A program made the position numbers and the translations under genes. A DNA stretch of 64,000 nt from Treponema bryantii (GTDB taxonomy: Bacteria; Spirochaetota; Spirochaetia; Treponematales; Treponemataceae). Positions 10,628-19,994 of the stretch are shown in pieces; position 1 is the first letter of the stretch, and each line of letters starts with the position of its first letter. The stretch spans positions 1 to 64,000 of the forward strand of contig SUWN01000002.1 in NCBI GenBank assembly GCA_015061465.1, given 5' to 3'. Under the pieces are notes generated by a model, which saw only the letters and a program-made list of their open reading frames with translations, made no database searches and was not told where the DNA came from.

Positions 10628-10942
10628 ATGGATAGAAATGCAGAAGATGAAATCACCATTACACAAGAAACAATCCGTGAATTATGCAATATCGTAAATT
10701 CTGCAAATGATGAACAATTCATTTATGATTTTTTTGAATGCTTGTTTACAAAATCGGAACTAAAAGACATTGCAAATCGGTGGTTACTCGTAAAAGAAAT
10801 TGATAAAGGAACACCTCAACGCGAAATTGCAAAAAAATTCGGAATGTCTTTGTGTAAAATCACACGAGGTTCCAAAGAATTAAACAAACCAGACAGCGTG
10901 TTTAGAAAAATCTTAGACAAAAATCAAAACCACAAAGAATAG
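10628..10942 (+). CDS. YerC/YecD TrpR-like DNA-binding protein
   Basis: TrpR-like HTH (LKDIANRWLLVKEIDKGTPQREIAKKFGMSLCKITRGSKEL); start at ATG 7 nt after a TATACT box. Confidence 0.8.
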   Translation: MDRNAEDEITITQETIRELCNIVNSANDEQFIYDFFECLFTKSELKDIANRWLLVKEIDKGTPQREIAKKFGMSLCKITRGSKELNKPDSVFRKILDKNQNHKE

Positions 10943-10951
10943 GAAAATAAA

Positions 10952-13375
10952 TTGACTACACCAAATAAGCTTTATTTTAAAAATCCAGCAAAAAATTGGG
11001 AAGAAAGTTTACCATTAGGAAACGGACGTCTTGGTGTTATGCTAAAAGCAGAACCTTGCGTAGAAACGTTGCAACTAAACGAAGAATCTATTTGGTCAGG
11101 TGGTCCACAAGATAGAATAAATCCTGATTCGTACAAATATTTAAACGAAGTAAAAAAATTAATCCGCGACGGAAAAATGAAAGAAGCACAGGAACTTGCT
11201 TTAGAAACACTTTGCGGAACATCTTTTAACGAACGCGTTTATCAAACAGCAGGAAATTTCAACATTGATTTTTTTACTTCACAAAATTACGGAATTGAAG
11301 GCCCTCTTCCTCCTCACAAAACTCCACAATGCGCTTTAGATTCATACAAAAGTTTTTTAGATTTACAAACTGCAACAGCCTTCGTTAATTACACTGACGA
11401 AAATCAAGCACAAATTACAAGAAAAACTTGGGTTTCGGCTGTAGACGATATGATTTATATGCACGTTAAATCTGACAAAATTGGTGCGTTAAATTTTAGA
11501 GGCGGCTTGGATAGAGGAATTTGGTCAGACAACATTTTTGCAGAAGACGGATTTATTTTTTTAGAAGATTCCCACGGAATTCCTTTTTGTGCAGGTTGTG
11601 GCGTTGTTTGTAAAAACGGTCAAGTTCAAACAAAAGGTCCATTTTTAGTAGGAAAAGATTGTGACGAAATCCTCTTTTTTATAGATATACAAACTTTTAA
11701 ATGTGATTACAAAAATATCGATAAAAAACAATACAACAAATTGATTCAAAAAAACACATGGACTTCTTCATGCAAAAATAAATTGCTAAAAATCAAAAAT
11801 AGATTTGAAAATTCAAATGATTTTTCAAATATTGTACAAAAGATTTATGATTCACATGTAGATGAATACAAATCCTTTTACAACAGATTACAATTTGAAT
11901 TAAATCCAGCTGAACAAGAAAGCGAACTTTCCACACCAGAACTTTTGCAAAACGTAAATAAAAACAATGCGCTTTTAGTTCAGCAATATTATAATTTTTG
12001 TAGATATTTGCTTTTATCTTCATCAAGAAAACCGGGAATTCTTCCAGCCACATTGCAAGGAATCTGGAATTGCTATATGGATCCGCCATGGGGAAGCAAA
12101 TACACCATCAATATCAACTTGCAGATGAATTATTGGGCTGCTTGTATGTGCAATATGGCAGAAACAGAAGAATCGATGTTTGAATTATTGGAGAGAACTT
12201 ACAAAAAAGGCGCTCAAACTGCAAAAAAAATGTACGGTTGCAATGGATACGTTGTTCATCATAACACAGATATTTGGGGAGATTCAGCACCACAAGATTG
12301 TTGGATGCCAGGAACTTTTTGGGTTTTAGGAAACGCGTGGCTTGCAACTCACATTTATGAACATTACGAATATACACAAAATATAGATTTACTTTCAAAA
12401 TATTATTATTTAATGCACGAAGCCTGCCGATTTTACACCGAATTTTTGGAACCTTGCGATTTACTCTCGCCAGATGGAAATCCTTATTTAGTTTTAAATC
12501 CGTCAGTTTCTCCAGAAAATTCTTATGTTACAAAAACTGGTGAAATTGGGGCTATTACTGCTGGTTGCCAAATGGATAATATGATTTTGGAACATTTATT
12601 CACAAGTTGTTTAAAATCGGCTAAAATTTTACAAGACAAAGCAAAAAATCCACAAGGAAAATCCTACAAAAAAAATGAATTTAAAAAAGATTTACAAAAT
12701 TTTGAATACGTTCTAAATCATCTAAATAAACCAGATTTAAACAAAGACGGTTCATTAATGGAATGGAACGAAGAAGTTGAAGAAGTAGAACCTGGACACA
12801 GACACGTTTCGCATTTATACGGACTTTTCCCAGGAATCTCAATCAACACAACAAAAAACGCACAATTTATGCAATCGTGTAAAAAAACACTAGAAAAACG
12901 TTTACAAAACGGAGGCGGTCACACAGGGTGGAGCCAAGCGTGGATTTTGAATTTTAGAGCAAGTTTACAACAAGGTGAAGAAGCGCTTGAAGGGTTAAAA
13001 AAACTCCTCACCCATTCTACTCTTCCAAATTTGTTAGACACTCACCCACCTTTCCAAATTGACGGAAATTTTGGAACTTTAGCTGCAATTACAAGAATGA
13101 TTGTTCAATCGCAATTAGTAAATGATGATGAATTGAATTTGTATTTATTGCCAGCAATTCCAAACGATGCAGAATGGAAAAACGGAAAACTTTTTGGCGT
13201 AAAAACAAAAGGTGGCTTACAAATTGATTTAGAATGGAAAGAAGGAAAAATCAACAAATTAAAAATATTTTCTTCTATAAAAAATCAAGTTGTAAAAAAG
13301 GTGAATATTTTTGAAAACAATGATTTATTAAAACAAATTACGCTAAATTCTTTAGAAGAATTTGATATTATTTGA
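10952..13375 (+). CDS. Glycoside hydrolase family 95 (alpha-L-fucosidase/galactosidase type), no signal peptide
   Basis: WEESLPLGNGRLGVML N-terminus, GGGHTGWSQAWILNFRASL, QIDGNFG. Confidence 0.88.
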   Translation: MTTPNKLYFKNPAKNWEESLPLGNGRLGVMLKAEPCVETLQLNEESIWSGGPQDRINPDSYKYLNEVKKLIRDGKMKEAQELALETLCGTSFNERVYQTAGNFNIDFFTSQNYGIEGPLPPHKTPQCALDSYKSFLDLQTATAFVNYTDENQAQITRKTWVSAVDDMIYMHVKSDKIGALNFRGGLDRGIWSDNIFAEDGFIFLEDSHGIPFCAGCGVVCKNGQVQTKGPFLVGKDCDEILFFIDIQTFKCDYKNIDKKQYNKLIQKNTWTSSCKNKLLKIKNRFENSNDFSNIVQKIYDSHVDEYKSFYNRLQFELNPAEQESELSTPELLQNVNKNNALLVQQYYNFCRYLLLSSSRKPGILPATLQGIWNCYMDPPWGSKYTININLQMNYWAACMCNMAETEESMFELLERTYKKGAQTAKKMYGCNGYVVHHNTDIWGDSAPQDCWMPGTFWVLGNAWLATHIYEHYEYTQNIDLLSKYYYLMHEACRFYTEFLEPCDLLSPDGNPYLVLNPSVSPENSYVTKTGEIGAITAGCQMDNMILEHLFTSCLKSAKILQDKAKNPQGKSYKKNEFKKDLQNFEYVLNHLNKPDLNKDGSLMEWNEEVEEVEPGHRHVSHLYGLFPGISINTTKNAQFMQSCKKTLEKRLQNGGGHTGWSQAWILNFRASLQQGEEALEGLKKLLTHSTLPNLLDTHPPFQIDGNFGTLAAITRMIVQSQLVNDDELNLYLLPAIPNDAEWKNGKLFGVKTKGGLQIDLEWKEGKINKLKIFSSIKNQVVKKVNIFENNDLLKQITLNSLEEFDII

Positions 13376-13585
13376 TTAACTCTGCTTTGAAGTATTGCCA
13401 AAACTCTCTATTTTTGGTAGTATCTTTGATACGTGAAAAGTTTTTTTTGATTTTTTTATCTTTATCCCCGTTTAGAAAAGAAAATCGGACGATTCACTAG
13501 TTTTATGTAAATAGGATTTCTTGTTTCCTTTAATCCTTTACATCAAGCGCTTTATTTTCTGAATTCTTTTTGATAGAGGTATTAT

Positions 13586-13900
13586 ATGTACGCAACTATT
13601 GAATTTAAGGGCAAACAGTACAAAGCAGAAGAAGGTGTTGTCCTTACAGTAGATAAGCTTGACGCTGAACAAGGTTCAAAAATTGATATTGAAACAGTTC
13701 TTTTAGTAAGCGATGGAGACAAAATCAGTGTTGGAACACCTTATGTAAAAGGTGCAAAAGTACAGGTTGTTGTTGAAGAATCTTTCAAAGATAAAAAAGT
13801 TCTTGTATTCAAATTTAAATCAAAGAAAGATTATCACCGTCTTATTGGTCACAGACAACAGTATACAAAAGTACGTGTTGAAAAAATCATTTTAGCATAA
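13586..13900 (+). CDS. rplU: 50S ribosomal protein L21
   Basis: MYATIEFKGKQYKAEEG...KKDYHRLIGHRQQYTKVRVEKI. Confidence 0.97.
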   Translation: MYATIEFKGKQYKAEEGVVLTVDKLDAEQGSKIDIETVLLVSDGDKISVGTPYVKGAKVQVVVEESFKDKKVLVFKFKSKKDYHRLIGHRQQYTKVRVEKIILA

Positions 13901-13922
13901 GTGTTAAATATAGGAGCATATT

Positions 13923-14180
13923 ATGGGAAGAACTAGAGGCGGAAGCGGTGCTAAAAACGGCCGTGATTCAAATCCAAAAAATCTGGGTATCAAAAAATAT
14001 AGTGGAGAATTTGTAACAGCAGGTTCTATTCTTGTAAAACAGCGTGGTACAAAATTCTACCCTGGTAAAAATGTTCAAAGAGCTGGAGATGACAGTCTTT
14101 TTGCAACAGCTGACGGAAAAGTAGTTTACAGTGAAAGAATGAATCACAAATACATTTCTGTTGAACCAATTTCTGAATAA
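13923..14180 (+). CDS. rpmA: 50S ribosomal protein L27
   Basis: [24 protein letters not shown]...[15 protein letters not shown]. Confidence 0.97.
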   Translation: MGRTRGGSGAKNGRDSNPKNLGIKKYSGEFVTAGSILVKQRGTKFYPGKNVQRAGDDSLFATADGKVVYSERMNHKYISVEPISE

Positions 14181-14200
14181 TTAATTATTTAGTTATTAAT

Positions 14201-14234
14201 TACCCGGTTGATTATATCGCCGGGTATTTTTTTT
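14201..14234 (+). terminator. Rho-independent terminator between rpmA and obg
   Basis: TACCCGG (14201-14207) / CCGGGTA (14220-14226) followed by a T tract. Confidence 0.75.
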
Positions 14235-14247
14235 ATAGGGTTAATAT

Positions 14248-15381
14248 ATGATTCAATTTGCAGACGAAGCATTAATAGAAGTTCGCTCCGGAAACGGTGG
14301 AAACGGTTGTGTCGCTTTTAGACGAGAAAAATACATTCCGCACGGTGGTCCAAACGGTGGAGACGGCGGGAATGGAGGCGATGTAATTTTTTGTGTAAAA
14401 CGAAATCTTCGTACATTAGCTAAATTAAGACATAAACATTGCTTTAAGGCTAAAAACGGAGGGGACGGACAAGGTTGGAACAGACACGGTGCTGACGGAG
14501 AAGATATTGTAATTCCAGTTCCACCAGGAACAACAATCAGAGATGCAGAAACTGACGAAATTATTTACGATTTTACATCTGATTGTGACAACGAACAATT
14601 CACTTTATTAAAAGGTGGAAAAGGTGGTTGGGGAAACGTTCATTTTAAAACTTCTACAAACCAAGCACCTCGTTATGCACATCCGGGAACAAAAGGTGAA
14701 ACAAAAATGCTCAAACTCGAATTGAGTATTATGGCAGACGTTGGACTTGTAGGTTTTCCAAATGCCGGAAAATCTTCACTTTTGACAGCTTTTACAAACG
14801 CTCGTCCAAAAATTGCACCTTACCCTTTTACAACAAAAATTCCAAACCTTGGAGTTCTACGTATTGATGATGAAAGCGACATTATTATTGCAGATATTCC
14901 TGGAATTATTGAAGGAGCAAGTGAAGGTTTAGGATTAGGAGACCAATTCTTAAAACACATTACAAGAACTGCATGTTTAATTTTTATGATTGACTGTTCT
15001 GATCCAAATTATCTAACTGCATACGATACTTTGTGTAATGAACTTGCTTCGTATTCAGAAGAATTAATTCAAAAACCAAGAATTGTTTTGTGTAATAAAA
15101 TTGATGAACCAGGTGCTTTTGACAATGCAAAAGAGGTTTGTAAAAAAATTCAGCAAATTGACAAATCAATTCCAGCAATTCCTATTTCTGTAATGATGAA
15201 CAGAGGAATGGATAATGCAAAAAAAGAAATCGTTGCTTTAGTAAACAAACTTGAAAAAAGATTAAGCGATATTTCAATTGCACAAGATGGAAAATCTGAT
15301 TCATTTGGTTCTTCTTTTATGAAAGACCGCGAATTTATAGAAGATGATGATTTTACACAATATCCAGGAAGTGAAAATTGA
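14248..15381 (+). CDS. obg: GTPase Obg/CgtA
   Basis: Gly-rich Obg fold plus GFPNAGKSSLL and DIPGIIEGASEGLGLGDQFL. Confidence 0.96.
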   Translation: MIQFADEALIEVRSGNGGNGCVAFRREKYIPHGGPNGGDGGNGGDVIFCVKRNLRTLAKLRHKHCFKAKNGGDGQGWNRHGADGEDIVIPVPPGTTIRDAETDEIIYDFTSDCDNEQFTLLKGGKGGWGNVHFKTSTNQAPRYAHPGTKGETKMLKLELSIMADVGLVGFPNAGKSSLLTAFTNARPKIAPYPFTTKIPNLGVLRIDDESDIIIADIPGIIEGASEGLGLGDQFLKHITRTACLIFMIDCSDPNYLTAYDTLCNELASYSEELIQKPRIVLCNKIDEPGAFDNAKEVCKKIQQIDKSIPAIPISVMMNRGMDNAKKEIVALVNKLEKRLSDISIAQDGKSDSFGSSFMKDREFIEDDDFTQYPGSEN

Positions 15382-16034
15382 AAATTGCAATAATGGGTGG
15401 AAGTTTTAATCCTCTTCACAACGGGCACGCAATGCTTGCAGAAACTGTGGCGAAGGAATTGGGATACGATAAAATTTTATTTATTCCAACAAACATTCCA
15501 CCTCATAAAGTTATCAATGAAGAAATCTCTCCCGAACAAAGATTGGAAATGCTAAAATCTTTTTGCAAACAATCAAATGGTCTTTTTGAAGTAGAAGATT
15601 GTGAAATAAAAAGAGGCGGAATTTCTTACACAAGTGATACTGTAAAATTTATTTTGGAAAAATACAAAAATGAACTTAGCGGCAAAATTGGTTTAATCAT
15701 GGGTGAAGAAATTGCAGCTGAATTTCATAAATGGTACAACATTGAATTTTTGGCAGAAAATTGTCATTTAATCATTTCTCCACGGATAAAAGATTATGAC
15801 GAAGACGAAAATGTTAGTAAAAACAAACCAAGCGGAAATTTTCACGGAGATTTTTCTACAAAATTTGATAAAAACAATTTTCCTTATGATTTTACATTTT
15901 TATCTTCGCCAATGCTTCCAATATCTTCTACACAAATTAGAGAACGTGTAAAAAATGGAAGAAGTTTCCGATATCTTGTTCCTCAATCAATTTTTGAGTA
16001 TATTGATGAATATGAACTATATAGAAAAAATTAA
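15378..16034 (+). CDS. nadD: Nicotinate-nucleotide adenylyltransferase
   Basis: MGGSFNPLHNGHAML, SSTQIRERVKNGRSFRYLVP. Confidence 0.93.
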   Translation: MKIAIMGGSFNPLHNGHAMLAETVAKELGYDKILFIPTNIPPHKVINEEISPEQRLEMLKSFCKQSNGLFEVEDCEIKRGGISYTSDTVKFILEKYKNELSGKIGLIMGEEIAAEFHKWYNIEFLAENCHLIISPRIKDYDEDENVSKNKPSGNFHGDFSTKFDKNNFPYDFTFLSSPMLPISSTQIRERVKNGRSFRYLVPQSIFEYIDEYELYRKN

Positions 16035-16599
16035 CGAAATTAATGATTATGCAAAAGCAAAATTAAGTACTTCTCGTTATAAACATTCTGTACAAGTTGC
16101 AACAATGTGCGAAGAGCTTTGTGTAAAAGCTGGTTATAAAAAGTTCAAAGGTTATCTTGCAGGAATTTCTCACGACATTTGTAAGGAAATTTCAGAAAAG
16201 AAAATGCTTAAACTTGCTCAAAAAGATGATTTACCAATTTGTAAACAAGAAAAAGACAAAACTTCGCTATTACACGGAAGAGCTGCGGCAATTTTATTAA
16301 AAGAAAAATTTAATATAGATGACGAAGACGTTATAAATGCTGTTAGATATCATGTTTCTGGAAATATAAAAATGAACGAATTTGCCATGTGTTTGTACAT
16401 AGCAGATAAAAGTGAACCTACAAGACCGCATATTACAAAAGAATATTTAGATAATCTTTTTTCTATGCCGATTATAAATATGATGGATTTTGTTTTAACA
16501 GAAAACATCGAATATTTAAAAAAGAAAAATTATACAATTTATGAACAAACTTTTCTTTTACAAAACGAAATTAAGGAACGATTAAGCATAAATGAATAA
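16012..16599 (+). CDS. yqeK: YqeK-type HD-domain hydrolase
   Basis: RYKHSVQVATMCEEL, GISHDICKE, LLHGRAAA; ORF 15955 trimmed to MNYIEK. Confidence 0.87.
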   Translation: MNYIEKINEINDYAKAKLSTSRYKHSVQVATMCEELCVKAGYKKFKGYLAGISHDICKEISEKKMLKLAQKDDLPICKQEKDKTSLLHGRAAAILLKEKFNIDDEDVINAVRYHVSGNIKMNEFAMCLYIADKSEPTRPHITKEYLDNLFSMPIINMMDFVLTENIEYLKKKNYTIYEQTFLLQNEIKERLSINE

Positions 16600-17806
16600 A
16601 ATACGTGACGAACAAAAAGGAATTATCTTTATTGCAGCAATTTTTGTAATAATCATTTCTTTGGGAATATTTTTTTCTGTTTCTCTAAAAACAAACAAAG
16701 TTGAAGAAACTCTAAAAACAACAGATATGTTGCGCGTCCTTTATGTTGTAGAGGATGAAAATACAGAAATGTTATTTTCTTCTGTACTAACATTTTATCC
16801 TAAATCAAATAAAGGTGCGTTAATCAATCTTCCTTCATATACAGGGGCAATTTATAATACTCTTGGACGCGTAGACAGACTTTCTACAGTTTATAATGCG
16901 ACTGGAATTGCAGGCTTTAAACAAGAAGTAGAAAAAATGCTTGGTATTCAAGTTCATTTTACAAGTACAATTTCATTAACAAATTTTATTAAACTTTGTG
17001 ATATTGTTGGCGGTGTAAGAGTATTTATTCCAAATCCTGTTGACTACGTTTCTGAAGAAGGAGAACGTTGGCTTTTACCTTCTGGAGCTGTAAATTTAGA
17101 TGGTGACAAAGTTAGAGTTTATCTTAAATACAAATTAGATGACGAAACAGAAACTGATGTTCAAGAAAGATACCAAAATATTATGGCCGCTTTTTTAACT
17201 GGACTTCATGATAAAAACTTTATTTTATTCAACAACAACACATACCAATTGATTAACAACTGTATCAACACTAATCTAAGAGAGGATGAAGAAGAAACTC
17301 TTTATTCAATGATTGCAGCCATTGATACAGAATCATTAATTCACCAAACAATCACAGGGTCGTGGCGTAACGTGGATAATCAGCAATTATTAATGCCATT
17401 AAACAACGGTGAATTTATAAAAGAAGCTGTTAAACAACTTACAAACATGTTAAAATCTGAAGATGGAACAATTACAAGCCGTGTTTATGTAATTGAAATT
17501 AAAAACGGAACAGAAATACAAGGCTTAGCAAGAAGAACGTCAACTTTATACAAAGATGCTAGTTACGATGTTCTTGCAGCAGTAAATGCAGATTCGCAAG
17601 ATTATGAACAAACTGTAATTATTGATCATATTGGAAACGAAACTGCAGCAAAAAATGTTGGCGAATTAATTCGCTGTACAAACATTAAACAAATAGATTC
17701 TACAACGGAGGTAAAAGATTATACATCAGAAGCTAAAGTTGACTTTACAATCATTTTGGGTAAAGACTTTAACGGACGCTATGTTGTAAAAAAATCTTCA
17801 AACTAA
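16592..17806 (+). CDS. LytR-CpsA-Psr (LCP) family protein with C-terminal LytR_C domain
   Basis: TM anchor, LCP core (GFKQEVEKMLGIQVHF, VNLDGDKVRVYLKYK), C-terminal VEIKNGTEIQGLA-type segment. Confidence 0.85.
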   Translation: MNKIRDEQKGIIFIAAIFVIIISLGIFFSVSLKTNKVEETLKTTDMLRVLYVVEDENTEMLFSSVLTFYPKSNKGALINLPSYTGAIYNTLGRVDRLSTVYNATGIAGFKQEVEKMLGIQVHFTSTISLTNFIKLCDIVGGVRVFIPNPVDYVSEEGERWLLPSGAVNLDGDKVRVYLKYKLDDETETDVQERYQNIMAAFLTGLHDKNFILFNNNTYQLINNCINTNLREDEEETLYSMIAAIDTESLIHQTITGSWRNVDNQQLLMPLNNGEFIKEAVKQLTNMLKSEDGTITSRVYVIEIKNGTEIQGLARRTSTLYKDASYDVLAAVNADSQDYEQTVIIDHIGNETAAKNVGELIRCTNIKQIDSTTEVKDYTSEAKVDFTIILGKDFNGRYVVKKSSN

Positions 17807-17807
17807 G

Positions 17808-18170
17808 ATGAAAACATTAGAACAAAAAGCAATTGAAATTGCAAAATTGATGGAAGACGGTAAAGGGAAAGACGTAAAATTAATCAACATCAGAGAATTA
17901 AATAGTTGGGCTGATTATTTTATTATTGTAACAGTTACAAGTTCAACTCATTGGCAGGGACTTGCAAAACAAATTAAAGAATACATAAAAGATAATGATT
18001 TAGAGATTCATTTAACAAACAAAAAAAGTCCAGACGGAGATGACTGGAATTTGATTGATATTGGACCTATTGTAGTTCATTTGATGTCAGATGCTGCAAG
18101 AGAATTCTATGATTTAGAAAAATTGTGGCACGCTGGTACTTTTATTGATTTTAATGAAAGTCAAGAATAG
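17808..18170 (+). CDS. rsfS: Ribosome silencing factor RsfS
   Basis: DVKLINIRELNSWADYFIIVT, DDWNLIDIGPIVVHLM. Confidence 0.93.
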   Translation: MKTLEQKAIEIAKLMEDGKGKDVKLINIRELNSWADYFIIVTVTSSTHWQGLAKQIKEYIKDNDLEIHLTNKKSPDGDDWNLIDIGPIVVHLMSDAAREFYDLEKLWHAGTFIDFNESQE

Positions 18171-18182
18171 TTGCTTTAAACA

Positions 18183-18221
18183 AAAAAAACGACAGAATAT
18201 TTATTTCTGTCGTTTTTTTTG
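18183..18221. terminator. Bidirectional Rho-independent terminator
   Basis: A-tract + ACGACAGAA/TTCTGTCGT + T-tract between convergent rsfS and the acidic ORF. Confidence 0.85.
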
Positions 18222-18247
18222 TTTAACATAAAAATTTTAGTTATAAA

Positions 18248-18544
18248 TTAATCATCAAATCCGTCGTAAGCTAAATCATCTTCTGTAAGAAGAATATCAT
18301 CATCATGCGAATGCATAGAAATATAACCATCTTCTGGTTCTACATCATCAAATGGTTCATCTTCATATTCTTCTTCTTTGAAAACATCATCGTACAATTC
18401 AACATCATCGTCAAAATCATCTAATGTGTTGTCATCTTCATAGTCAAAGTCATCATCAAAATCAGAATCATCGAACGCATCAAAATCATCAAAATCTTCA
18501 TCATATTCAAAAGAATCATCAAGAATATCGTTTGTTAAGGACAT
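18248..18544 (-). CDS. Hyper-acidic 98-aa protein of unknown function
   Basis: 36 Asp + 12 Glu of 98 residues by hand count; strong upstream promoter-like TTGACA-17-TAAATT and SD TGGAG. Confidence 0.75.
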   Translation of the reverse strand: MSLTNDILDDSFEYDEDFDDFDAFDDSDFDDDFDYEDDNTLDDFDDDVELYDDVFKEEEYEDEPFDDVEPEDGYISMHSHDDDILLTEDDLAYDGFDD

Positions 18545-18597
18545 AAATTCTCCAAAAATTTATTGGTTGGTAAAGCTGATTTTATTCTCTAAAAAAG

Positions 18598-18626
18598 AAT
18601 TTAAATCACTAAAAAATTATTGTCAA
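18598..18626 (-). promoter_or_regulatory. Sigma70-type promoter for the acidic protein gene
   Basis: TTGACA (18621-18626) 17 nt TAAATT (18598-18603) on the minus strand. Confidence 0.6.
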
Positions 18627-18640
18627 CTAGACTTTTGTTC

Positions 18641-19981
18641 CTAATTATCAATTTTTAAGAATGCTTTATAACATTCATAAATCTGGCAAATATCTTCTTT
18701 GCTTGTAATTTCCCAAGGTGCATGCATACTTAAAACAGCAACGCCCGCATCAATTACATTCATTCCGTACTTTGCAGCATGATAAGCGATTGTTCCGCCA
18801 CCTCCTTGGTCTACTTTTCCAAGTTCTGCCATTTGATAAACTACATTTGCATTGTCCATCTGATTACGAAGTTTTGCAATAAATTCAGGATTTGCATCAC
18901 TTGCACCAGATTTTCCTCGGCTACCTGTAAATTTTTGGAACGCTACACCACCACCAAGAACTGACGAATTTTCTTTATCAAATAGATTTGCATTCATTGG
19001 GTCGTATGCTGCATTTACATCGCTAGAAAGCATATAACTATTTGCAAGACAACGACGCAAAACTAATTCTGAATAATTTTGACATCGAGAAATTACTTCT
19101 GCCACCATATTTTCAAACAAATTAGAAGCCATTCCTGTTGCCCCTACACTTCCAATTTCTTCTTTATCTACACACAAACAACAGCAAGTTCGTTTTTCAG
19201 CCTGATTTTCCAACAACGCAGCAACCGAAGTAAAAGCACAAGAACGATCATCTTGACCATACGCAAGTATAAAAGAACGGTCTAATCCTAAATCACGTGC
19301 TTTTCCAGCTGGAACAATTTCTAATTCTGATGACAGAAAATCATCTTCTTCAATTTTGTACTTGTCTTTTAATAATTCAAGAATGATTTTTTTTGCGCTA
19401 TTTTTTTCTTTCTTTTTAGATTTTTCTTCTTTTTCTGGAACTTTACTTCCAAAAATCAAATCCAAATCTTCGCCAGTAATAAATTCACTTGCTTTGTTTT
19501 GCATTTGACTTTGAGCTAAATGTGGTAAAATATCAGAAATACAAAAAACAGGGTCATTTTCATCTTCGCCAATCACAATATTGATTTTTGTTCCATCTTT
19601 TTTGCAAACAATACCGTGAATTGCCAAAGGAATTGTTGTCCACTGATATTTTTTAATTCCGCCGTAATAATGTGTATTCATGTAAACAATATTGTCGTTT
19701 TCGTAAAGAGGTTTTTGTTTTGCATCCAAACGAGGGGAATCAATGTGCGCACCAAGAATATTCATTCCGTTTTCTATATTTTCAGTTCCAATGTTAAAAA
19801 GCGCAATAGCTTTGTCCATTTTTTTTATATAAACTTTATCTCCAGGTTTTAGACTTTCAACAGAATTAATGTCTTTGTAACCAATTTCTTCAGCCATTTT
19901 TGCAATTTGAACAACGCATTCACGTTCTGTTTTTCCGTTATCCAAAAATTTTTTGTAATCATCAATAAGTTTTTTATTCAT
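18641..19981 (-). CDS. M18 family aminopeptidase
   Basis: NILGAHIDSPRLDAKQKPLYE, DDRSCAF, KEEIGSVGATGM; start at MNKKLIDDY with SD AGAGGA. Confidence 0.92.
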   Translation of the reverse strand: MNKKLIDDYKKFLDNGKTERECVVQIAKMAEEIGYKDINSVESLKPGDKVYIKKMDKAIALFNIGTENIENGMNILGAHIDSPRLDAKQKPLYENDNIVYMNTHYYGGIKKYQWTTIPLAIHGIVCKKDGTKINIVIGEDENDPVFCISDILPHLAQSQMQNKASEFITGEDLDLIFGSKVPEKEEKSKKKEKNSAKKIILELLKDKYKIEEDDFLSSELEIVPAGKARDLGLDRSFILAYGQDDRSCAFTSVAALLENQAEKRTCCCLCVDKEEIGSVGATGMASNLFENMVAEVISRCQNYSELVLRRCLANSYMLSSDVNAAYDPMNANLFDKENSSVLGGGVAFQKFTGSRGKSGASDANPEFIAKLRNQMDNANVVYQMAELGKVDQGGGGTIAYHAAKYGMNVIDAGVAVLSMHAPWEITSKEDICQIYECYKAFLKIDN

Positions 19982-19994
19982 AAAAATCCTCTTT

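Noticed and set aside
13425-13439. 15-mer TTTGATACGTGAAAA also at 28329-28343
   Set aside because: Exact 15-mers are expected about once or more by chance in an AT-rich 64-kb window, and the contexts differ.
13376-13585. L21 leader RNA upstream of rplU
   Set aside because: Only weak stems (CCAAAA/TTTTGG, CCG/CGG); no confident match to a known leader.
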